Shown here: positions 1 to 4,916 of the stretch, piece by piece
Numbering within the stretch: position 1 is the stretch's first letter
How the letters are laid out: the number at the start of each line of letters is the position of its first letter
DNA from: Gammaproteobacteria bacterium UBA6173
Lineage (GTDB): Bacteria > Pseudomonadota > Gammaproteobacteria > Pseudomonadales > Pseudohongiellaceae
Assembly: GCA_002422225.1 (NCBI GenBank)
Contig: DITX01000149.1
Location: 6,812-13,471 of the forward strand
Direction of reading: 5' to 3'
Length of the DNA: 6,660 nt
Made by a program: the position numbers and the translations under genes
Notes under the pieces: generated by a model
What the model was told of the DNA's origin: nothing
The model's input: the letters and a program-made list of their open reading frames with translations, nothing else
Database searches by the model: none

Positions 1-1250
1 GAGGTGATGTTGTTTTGCTGCACACGGTGGCGGAACTGCTTCTGTATACGCACAGCATTGAACGTGCCGTTCAGATCAGTCGCACCCGGTTGCAGAGTAC
101 CGTCTTCCCAGATAATGTCCGCACGGTTACGGAACTCATCATCCGTAAAACGAGCCCAAGAGCCGCGCATATAGTAGCTGTCGGTATCCGTGGGGCGCCA
201 TTCCAGTGAGGTAGTTGCCGCCATACGCTCACGACGGGTATCGTAATCTTTAAACAAGGTTTCGATCAGACTCAGTACGTCACCACCGCCCGGACGATCC
301 AGCACTGCCCAGACGTTCTCGACGTTATCAACCTGACGTCGGGTCTTGGAGTAACTCAATGACACCAGTGCACCAAACTGCTGCTCGCTGCCAAACAGAT
401 TGCTGGCCTGCAAAGAGCCACGTGTATCGTTATTGCCGTATTCGTTGTCACTCATACCGGCTGAGCCGCGCAGCTGTGGGCCACGGTTGTCAAACGGAGA
501 GCGCGTCACAATGTTGACCGCACCTGCAATCGAGTCGGCATCCTGATCAGGACGCAAAGTCTTGGACACTTCAATCTGGCTGACGATATCAGATGGAATG
601 GTGTCCAGATCAACTGCGCGTGTAAACGGATCCGGCGCGGGCATGCTGACGCCATTAATGGCAACCGCTGAGAATTCTGCCGGCGCGCCGCGCACGTTGA
701 TATAACGTCCTTCACCCTGGTCACGCTGAATGCCGACGCCAGGTGCACGCTGTAAAGCTTCTGCAATATTGGAGTCCGGAAAACGACCAATCGCGTCAGA
801 CGAAATCACGTTGCTGACGTTGTCAGCCATACGCTGCTGGTTGAGCGCACGCGCCTGACTATCCACAATCGGGGATGCCCTTACAATGATTTCCTCGATG
901 GTTCCGGCCGGACGCAGCGCCAGAGAAATCGAGGCACGCTGACCATCAGCGACGGTAATGCGTTGTGTGGTTGATTCGTAACCCAGGTAGTCGATGACAA
1001 CTGTGTAGGTGCCCGCGGGCAGGCTGCCTAGGGTGAACTCGCCCTGCGTGTTGGTCACGCCGCGCACATTAAGTTCTTGAATCGTAATTTGAGCGCCGGG
1101 CAAGGCAGAACCTGCACGATCTTCAACGCGACCGGCAACCACACCGGTCTGCGCAAAGGTTTCAGCTGCGAACAGTAAGGCAATGGTCGGCACAGCAGTG
1201 CGGACCATCAGTGGCAGAATTTTTTTACGGAATCTTGAAAGTGAAGACAT
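1..1250 (-). CDS. TonB-dependent receptor, N-terminal part (cut by left window edge)
   Basis: Outer-membrane active transporter that takes up a substrate using TonB/ExbBD energy; the substrate is not evident. Reading leftward from the ATG at 1250-1248, 416 codons stay open to the window edge. Residues 1-33 form a signal peptide (basic SRFRKK, hydrophobic core, cleavage likely after AETFA). Residues ~35-112 resemble a carboxypeptidase-regulatory-like beta-sandwich (GRVEDRAGSALPGA, then GEFTLGSLPAGTY). A TonB box (EEIIVRA) lies at ~119-125 and the plug at ~135-250, with RFPDSNIAEALQRAPGV, INVRG and IAGAVNIVTR. This pattern fits the TonB-Xanth-Caul type (TIGR01782), usually some 850-1000 residues long, so about half is present. 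The start is supported by GGAG at 1258-1261, seven bases upstream. Met15 is a possible alternative start but would shorten the basic n-region. It is divergent from the HNH gene, with an operator-like palindrome ~96 bases upstream. The family call is firm; the substrate is unknown. Confidence 0.93.
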   Translation of the reverse strand, partial: MSSLSRFRKKILPLMVRTAVPTIALLFAAETFAQTGVVAGRVEDRAGSALPGAQITIQELNVRGVTNTQGEFTLGSLPAGTYTVVIDYLGYESTTQRITVADGQRASISLALRPAGTIEEIIVRASPIVDSQARALNQQRMADNVSNVISSDAIGRFPDSNIAEALQRAPGVGIQRDQGEGRYINVRGAPAEFSAVAINGVSMPAPDPFTRAVDLDTIPSDIVSQIEVSKTLRPDQDADSIAGAVNIVTRSPFDNRGPQLRGSAGMSDNEYGNNDTRGSLQASNLFGSEQQFGALVSLSYSKTRRQVDNVENVWAVLDRPGGGDVLSLIETLFKDYDTRRERMAATTSLEWRPTDTDSYYMRGSWARFTDDEFRNRADIIWEDGTLQPGATDLNGTFNAVRIQKQFRHRVQQNNIT

Positions 1251-1312
1251 GAATCGGCTCCAGAGCTTGAAACGTGGGTTTGGGGTCATCTATGTGACAC
1301 GCTGAAGACGAG

Positions 1313-1342
1313 TTTATGAAGCTTGCTTGACAGCTTGATGAA
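1313..1342 (-). promoter_or_regulatory. Possible promoter of the left TonB-dependent receptor
   Basis: On the minus strand, TTCATC (1342-1337) and CATAAA (1318-1313) are 18 bases apart, a weak sigma70-like pair that would start transcription near 1306. It lies just downstream of the palindrome at 1346-1367, so a regulator bound there would sit about 50 bases upstream of the start site. Both boxes match consensus poorly. This is inference from spacing and position only. Confidence 0.25.
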
Positions 1343-1345
1343 GAT

Positions 1346-1367
1346 TTTGTGACCGCTTTGTCACAAA
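1346..1367. promoter_or_regulatory. Operator-like palindrome upstream of the left receptor
   Basis: TTTGTGAC and GTCACAAA form perfect 8-base inverted arms around a 6-base spacer (CGCTTT). A second symmetric element overlaps it: GCTTTGT-C-ACAAAGC at 1355-1369, with 7-base arms about one central base. Such symmetry, ~96 bases upstream of a receptor start codon, is typical of a dimeric regulator's binding site. It recalls CRP half-sites (TGTGA/TCACA), but these are 8 bases apart rather than the canonical 6, so the regulator is left unnamed. It could also act on the divergent HNH gene, although that start is ~300 bases away. Confidence 0.5.
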
Positions 1368-1380
1368 GCCGCAAAACCGT

Positions 1381-1415
1381 TGCGATGCAGGCAGTTTATG
1401 AAAGGTAGCATCGCA
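1381..1415. repeat. 8-base inverted repeat in the divergent intergenic region
   Basis: TGCGATGC (1381-1388) and GCATCGCA (1408-1415) are perfect inverted arms separated by 19 bases. The pair starts 13 bases beyond the stronger palindrome at 1346-1367. It may be a second regulator site or a weak hairpin; nothing in the sequence identifies a binding protein. Confidence 0.35.
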
Positions 1416-1422
1416 TCTTGAG

Positions 1423-1451
1423 TTGACGTACTAAGCAGGCCCTCCATTAAT
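1423..1451 (+). promoter_or_regulatory. Candidate sigma70-like promoter facing the HNH gene
   Basis: TTGACG (1423-1428) and ATTAAT (1446-1451) are separated by exactly 17 bases and match the -35 and -10 consensus at five and four of six positions. Transcription from about 1458 would give a leader of ~207 bases containing the hairpins at 1485-1513. A nearer alternative is TTTAGA (1584-1589) with TATATA (1607-1612), also 17 bases apart, inside a stretch of about 21% G+C. Which is used cannot be decided from sequence. Confidence 0.3.
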
Positions 1452-1513
1452 GACTTTTCCTCAACACAACAGGCGAAATATTAACCCTCTTGGAGGGCAC
1501 ACCTGTTTGGTGT
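1439..1513 (+). repeat. Overlapping inverted repeats in the leader of the HNH gene
   Basis: GCCCTCCA (1439-1446) is the exact inverse of TGGAGGGC (1491-1498), 44 bases away. The GAGGG in that right arm (1493-1497) can instead pair with CCCTC at 1485-1489 around a 3-base loop, so the two pairings are mutually exclusive. A further hairpin, ACACC (1499-1503) with GGTGT (1509-1513), follows at once. They could be a weak terminator/attenuator or the end of an inserted segment. Beyond them, 1514-1648 holds no gene I can support and is strongly AT-rich at 1541-1620. Confidence 0.3.
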
Positions 1514-1664
1514 TTATGAGGTTGCCGATCCTGATTCATTGTTTACTCATTAAAAAATTCGATAATATTTACTATTTAAATCATTTAGATAGGCGTATTA
1601 TATGGATATATATACAGACACTTGAGCTCGTCAATAGCCGCCCATTCCAAGGAGGAATTGTCCC

Positions 1665-3020
1665 ATGTCACAGCTGCCGTCCCTCACTTTCATCCCCGCA
1701 GACAATGCCGCGCTCAGCGACGAAATTACCCGTCTCGCCGGACACATCAATGCCGCTCAGCATCGCTTCCTGACCCTGCTCGCTGCGCTCATCAAGCGCG
1801 ACGCGTGGGCGGGTAACGGCATCAAATCTCCAGCGCACTGGCTCAACTACCACTGCGGTATTGATCTGGGCGCCGCGCGCGAAAAAGTACGCGTTGCAAA
1901 AAGCCTGCAACAACTTCCGGCAATAGACGAGGCCTTTCGCGCCGGCACAATCAGCTACTCTAAAGTGCGCGCCATGACCCGTTCCGCGACGCCGCAAAAT
2001 GAACAGATGCTGTTGCAAGTGGCACTGCATGGCACCGCGCAACACGTCGAGCAGCTGGTGCGTAAGTATCGCCGCGCTGAAAGTCTGACCGATGACCGTC
2101 GTGACCAGTGTCAATACGCCGCGCGTGAACTCACCTGCTTCTATGACGAAGACGGCATGCTGGTGCTGCGAGGCCGGATGACACCCGAAGACGGCGCTGT
2201 CTTTATGAAAGCCATGGACGCGATGGTCGCTGCGCAGAATCCACCTGTCAGTCAGATTGACGACTCTGCAAATCTCCCGGAAAAAACGTTTCCGCAGAAA
2301 CGTGCTGATGCCTTGCTGGCCTTGGCCGAGCAGGCGATGAACACGATGGAAGAAGGCTTGCAGCCCCTGTCGTCCGCCGACAAATATCAGGTGGTCATCC
2401 ACATGGAGCGCGGCAATGAGCCTCAATGCTCAATCGAGAGCGGCGCACATCACCTGCCGCTGTCGCCAGCCACCGCCAGGCGCCTGTGCTGCGACGCGTC
2501 ATTGGTCCCGGTGCTGGAAGATGCAAGCGGCAATGTGCTGAATATCGGCCGCAAGACCCGCGCCATTCCTCCATCAATCCGACGCGCTTTGCAGATTCGT
2601 GATCACGGTTGCCGCTTTCCGGGCTGCTGCGAATCCCGCTACGTGGACGCGCACCACGTGCAGCACTGGTGCGATGGCGGCGAGACACGGCTCGATAATC
2701 TTGTGCTGCTCTGCCGACATCATCATCGGCTGCTGCATCAGCAAGGTTACGAGATTGTGAAGCGCACTGAACAGCAGTTTGAGTTTTTGACCCCGGCGGG
2801 TGACGCAATGCCCGCAGTCCTTGTTCCGCAATTTGCAACGGCCGCTGAGGACATGGCAAATGAAATACTGGCGATTGAACGAGAACACGAGGGCTTTGGT
2901 TTGGTGATTGACTCACACACGGCGGTGACGAACTGGCAGGGGGAGAGACTGGATTATGACCTGGCGATCGGAGCGATGTTTAACTACGATGAGCGAGCAC
3001 GAAGTCATCGGGCTGCGTAG
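1665..3020 (+). CDS. DUF222/13E12-family HNH endonuclease-like protein
   Basis: A 451-residue protein of the 13E12 repeat type: a long, mainly helical N-terminal DUF222 region (to roughly residue 290) followed by a C-terminal HNH nuclease domain. The HNH motif is complete: C316-R-F-P-G-C321, then DAHHVQHW with H330/H331, DGGETRLDNL with N345, and LLC-RHHH-RLLH with C350, H352-H354 and H358. His and Asn would hold the catalytic metal and the Cys/His set a structural zinc, by family knowledge. It therefore probably cuts DNA, but no target or cellular role is established from the sequence. The start is secured by AAGGAGG (1649-1655), nine bases before the ATG. The gene stands alone: divergent from a receptor, followed by palindrome-rich non-coding DNA, with an AT-rich leader. 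Solitary genes of this family often behave like dispersed, possibly selfish elements; mobility here is inferred. Length and motifs indicate an intact gene. Confidence 0.92.
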   Translation: MSQLPSLTFIPADNAALSDEITRLAGHINAAQHRFLTLLAALIKRDAWAGNGIKSPAHWLNYHCGIDLGAAREKVRVAKSLQQLPAIDEAFRAGTISYSKVRAMTRSATPQNEQMLLQVALHGTAQHVEQLVRKYRRAESLTDDRRDQCQYAARELTCFYDEDGMLVLRGRMTPEDGAVFMKAMDAMVAAQNPPVSQIDDSANLPEKTFPQKRADALLALAEQAMNTMEEGLQPLSSADKYQVVIHMERGNEPQCSIESGAHHLPLSPATARRLCCDASLVPVLEDASGNVLNIGRKTRAIPPSIRRALQIRDHGCRFPGCCESRYVDAHHVQHWCDGGETRLDNLVLLCRHHHRLLHQQGYEIVKRTEQQFEFLTPAGDAMPAVLVPQFATAAEDMANEILAIEREHEGFGLVIDSHTAVTNWQGERLDYDLAIGAMFNYDERARSHRAA

Positions 3021-3039
3021 TAAAAAAGGTTTGAGCCTG

Positions 3040-3068
3040 CTTGCCGCGTGGTGTACTTCCAGGGCAAG
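3040..3068 (+). repeat. Inverted repeat just after the HNH gene
   Basis: CTTGCC (3040-3045) and GGCAAG (3063-3068) form a 6-base stem around a 17-base loop, starting 20 bases after the HNH stop. No T-tract follows directly, so it is not a good terminator on its own, though it may fold together with the palindromes that follow. Confidence 0.3.
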
Positions 3069-3071
3069 TGA

Positions 3072-3124
3072 CCGAGTACTCGGGGTTGAACCCCTGCTTT
3101 CTTATCCGTAATGGACTCATGAGT
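3072..3124. repeat. Cluster of perfect palindromes downstream of the HNH gene
   Basis: Three perfect palindromes fall within 53 bases: CCGAGTACTCGG (3072-3083), GGGGTT-G-AACCCC (3082-3094, overlapping the first by two bases) and ACTCATGAGT (3115-3124). A shorter one, GTCATGAC, lies at 3166-3173. The second, followed by TGCTTTCTTAT, could act as a weak Rho-independent terminator for the HNH gene. The density is above chance expectation (about one 12-base palindrome per 4 kb). The rest of 3021-3278 contains no supportable gene. Confidence 0.45.
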
Positions 3125-3278
3125 TCGCGACTGTCAACATCTCCCTCACCTTCTCTATCTGAACGGTCATGACGAGGTAGACAAGCGAGACCTTTCACTA
3201 AAAATGGCTATTTGTTAGAAGTAATCGTAGCCTTACTCAACGTTAACCACCGGACGCACCGAACTGGACACCAACACC

Positions 3279-3900
3279 ATAAAACGCTTTTCACTTTCTA
3301 CATGGCAGCTTTGCACAAGCTTTCTTTTGCTGACACTGCTACAACTGTCCTCCGCAAACGCCGCAGGTACGTAACGGCGAAAAGACCCACGTCTGGGGCT
3401 GGTCGTATGGCTCGATGGTGGCGCAACTGGCGGCACAACGTTATCCCGACGCCTTCCGTTCCGTGACGCTGTTTGGTTATCCCACCGATCCGGATGTCGA
3501 GGTACCTCTGGACACCAACAGCGGAGAACCACCGCGTCGCCCGACAACTGCTGAGGCTGCCGCCTCGGATTTTATTGTACCTGGCGCCATCAGTCAGCAC
3601 GCCATCGACACCTTTGTGGCGGCTGCACTGGCGGCTGATCCGGTGCGCGCCGACTGGAATCAGTTACATCAATGGAATGCACTCGACGGAGCGCTGCTCA
3701 CCGTGCCAGTACTGTTGCTGGAGGCAGAGTTTGATCCACTCGCCAATACTGACGCCCATGCCCGCCTGTTTGTAAAAATCCCTAATGCCAACAAACAATG
3801 GGTGGTGCTGGCCGGTGGCGCGCATGCCGCGCTGCTGGAAACGCCGCGCGCACGCCTGATCAACGCGTCGGTCAATTTTATGCAGTGGATGGAGCAATAG
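3279..3900 (+). pseudogene. Broken secreted alpha/beta hydrolase
   Basis: Two pieces of one gene survive in different frames. From 3279 one frame reads IKRF then a hydrophobic run (FLLLTLLQLSSANAA) ending at TAA 3372-3374: a typical signal peptide, but the codon at its expected start is ATA and I see no ATG, GTG or TTG start in frame. The second frame, open from 3334 to the TAG at 3898-3900, carries the catalytic half. It has the nucleophile elbow GWSYG (Ser at 3403-3405), a likely acid in EAEFDP (Asp at 3733-3735) and a likely His in GGAHAALLE (3823-3825). That frame's first start codon, ATG 3415, falls after the nucleophile, so any product would lack it. The segment between signal peptide and elbow, including the early strands and oxyanion loop, is missing and the join shifts frame. 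The likely ancestor was an exported serine hydrolase or peptidase of unknown substrate. The 3' end still matters because it holds the next gene's Shine-Dalgarno. Confidence 0.8.
3891..3894 (+). promoter_or_regulatory. Shine-Dalgarno of the VIT gene inside the hydrolase pseudogene
   Basis: GGAG at 3891-3894 lies nine bases before ATG 3904 and within the last codons of the broken hydrolase frame, whose stop (3898-3900) is three bases before the ATG. This tight arrangement indicates an original operon with possible translational coupling. Confidence 0.6.
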
Positions 3901-3903
3901 CCG

Positions 3904-4593
3904 ATGAGGCACACAGAGCGTCATCGAACACAGCGCATTGGTTGGCTTCGAGCAGCAGTATTGGGCGCAAACGATGGCATTGTTTCCACAGCAAGCTTGG
4001 TTTTGGGTGTTGCAGCAGCAGGTGCTGACTCTCGGGCTGTATTAGTTGCTGGCGTTGCAGCACTTGTAGCAGGTGCGATGTCGATGGCAGCAGGTGAATA
4101 TGTTTCGGTCAGCTCACAATCCGATACTGAGCGCGCCGACCTCGACAGAGAGCGCGCAGAGTTGGCAAACACCCCTGAGCATGAGCATGCAGAACTTGCC
4201 ACCATTTACATCAAGCGCGGCCTCGAGCCATCGATTGCTGCAACTGTTGCAACACAGTTGATGCGCCATGATGCATTGGGTGCTCATGCGCGCGACGAAC
4301 TGGGCATATCAGAGATCTCGACGGCTCGACCTGTGCAGGCCGCGTTTGCATCGGCTGGGACATTCTCTATTGGGGCCGCGCTTCCACTGATTATTGCGCT
4401 GCTTGTTCCAACAACAATGCTGATGTGGGCCGTATCGGGAAGCTCCCTGGTGTTTCTTGCATTGTTGGGCGCCGTGTCTGCCAAAGCAGGTGGGGCGCCG
4501 GTATTCAAAGCCGCAGCCAGAGTTACCTTTTGGGGAGCGCTTGCCATGGCAGCGACTGCCGGAGTGGGTACGCTTTTTGGCGTCGCGGTTTAA
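3904..4593 (+). CDS. VIT1/CCC1-family Fe2+/Mn2+ transporter
   Basis: A 229-residue inner-membrane protein of the VIT family, which by family knowledge exports or sequesters Fe2+ or Mn2+ in exchange for protons. The N-terminus RIGWLRAAVLGANDGIVST (residues 11-29) is the family hallmark, with Asp24 in TM1. TM2 (~45-68) carries GAMSMAAGEYVSVSSQ, with Met59, Met61 and Glu65 matching metal-path residues. A cytoplasmic acidic, charged loop (~72-140, with DTERADLDRERAEL and HARDELG) corresponds to the metal-binding helices. Three hydrophobic segments follow (~147-170, ~172-193, ~205-228), giving five in all. It has no fused ferritin-like domain, unlike MbfA. Length is normal and no lesion is seen. 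It starts three bases after the hydrolase remnant and precedes the DUF302 remnant by 44 bases, so the three were probably one transcript. Fe versus Mn specificity cannot be told from sequence. Confidence 0.93.
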   Translation: MRHTERHRTQRIGWLRAAVLGANDGIVSTASLVLGVAAAGADSRAVLVAGVAALVAGAMSMAAGEYVSVSSQSDTERADLDRERAELANTPEHEHAELATIYIKRGLEPSIAATVATQLMRHDALGAHARDELGISEISTARPVQAAFASAGTFSIGAALPLIIALLVPTTMLMWAVSGSSLVFLALLGAVSAKAGGAPVFKAAARVTFWGALAMAATAGVGTLFGVAV

Positions 4594-4637
4594 CACGAGT
4601 TTAGGTAACGAACGCAGAAAATCAACAGAGGAACAGC

Positions 4638-4863
4638 ATGTACAACATCGTAGAAACCGACAAAACTTTTGATGAGGCAGCAATTGCGCTTGAATATGGC
4701 TTTGCCTTGTCGTATTTCGGTTTATACCGAAAATGAAAGAGTCTATTTGGGTTATATCAAGCCCGTCGAAATGCTCAGTGCATTATCAACTGAGCCATCT
4801 TTGATTCAGATCGCGACAGAAGTTGAAAGCTCAATGATCAGAATAATGGCTGATGCCCGATAA
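4638..4863 (+). pseudogene. DUF302-family gene with internal deletion and frameshift
   Basis: The start looks normal: AGAGGAA at 4627-4633 precedes ATG 4638, and the first 19 codons read MYNIVETDKTFDEAAIALE, a typical DUF302 N-terminus. That frame then stops at TGA 4734-4736 after 32 residues. From 4687 the +1-shifted frame reads RLNMALPCRISVY, then GYIKP and MIRIMADAR, the conserved C-terminal half, ending at TAA 4861-4863. About 77 of the usual ~125-130 residues remain, so ~50 internal codons are missing by a number of bases not divisible by three. The join falls in CGCTTGAA (4687-4694), which encodes the expected residues in both frames. DUF302 proteins are small and of poorly defined function. 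The C-terminal piece has its own ATG at 4669 but no Shine-Dalgarno, so translation of it alone is unlikely. Confidence 0.82.
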
Positions 4864-4867
4864 GCCC

Positions 4868-4913
4868 AAGCCAACCAGATTACCCTTGCAATCAGTAACC
4901 TGGTTGGCTTTTT
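4868..4913 (+). terminator. Rho-independent terminator after the DUF302 remnant
   Basis: AAGCCAACCAG (4868-4878) pairs perfectly with CTGGTTGGCTT (4900-4910) over 11 base pairs, with four more possible pairs inside (TTAC/GTAA past one mismatch), followed by TTTTT at 4909-4913. It begins five bases after the DUF302 stop and closes the plus-strand gene run. The convergent receptor stops at 4917, so the hairpin may also serve that strand, where the T-tract is poor. Confidence 0.88.
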
Positions 4914-4916
4914 CAA

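Noticed and set aside
1348..1365. A CRP (cAMP receptor protein) site
   Set aside because: The TGTGA and TCACA half-sites are present but 8 bases apart instead of the required 6.
1450..1773. 107-residue plus-strand reading frame before the HNH gene
   Set aside because: It crosses the AT-rich leader and overlaps the HNH start in another frame; it has no ribosome site and its composition looks like translated non-coding DNA.
1668..2916. Long minus-strand frames opposite the HNH gene (1668-2426 and 2395-2916)
   Set aside because: They are mirror frames of a well-supported coding gene, with no recognisable domains or start signals.
3072..3094. T-arm of a tRNA gene or tRNA-derived attachment site
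   Set aside because: GGGGTTGAACCCC resembles a T-stem-loop but the loop is far too short, and no acceptor, D or anticodon arms can be drawn around it.
2980..3198. 72-residue minus-strand frame downstream of the HNH gene
   Set aside because: It spans the palindrome cluster and the HNH 3' end, with no ribosome site and no recognisable motif.
3200..3260. Integron attC-like site (GTTAGAA and AAC motifs)
   Set aside because: The motifs do not match paired core sites, the flanks do not fold as an attC, and there is no integrase or cassette array.
4638..4863. Programmed frameshift in the DUF302 gene
   Set aside because: The middle ~50 residues are missing altogether, so a ribosomal frameshift could not restore the family fold, and no slippery site is seen at the join.
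4669..4863. Independent 64-residue small protein
   Set aside because: It lacks a Shine-Dalgarno and is the C-terminal piece of DUF302 with a few out-of-frame residues at its front.
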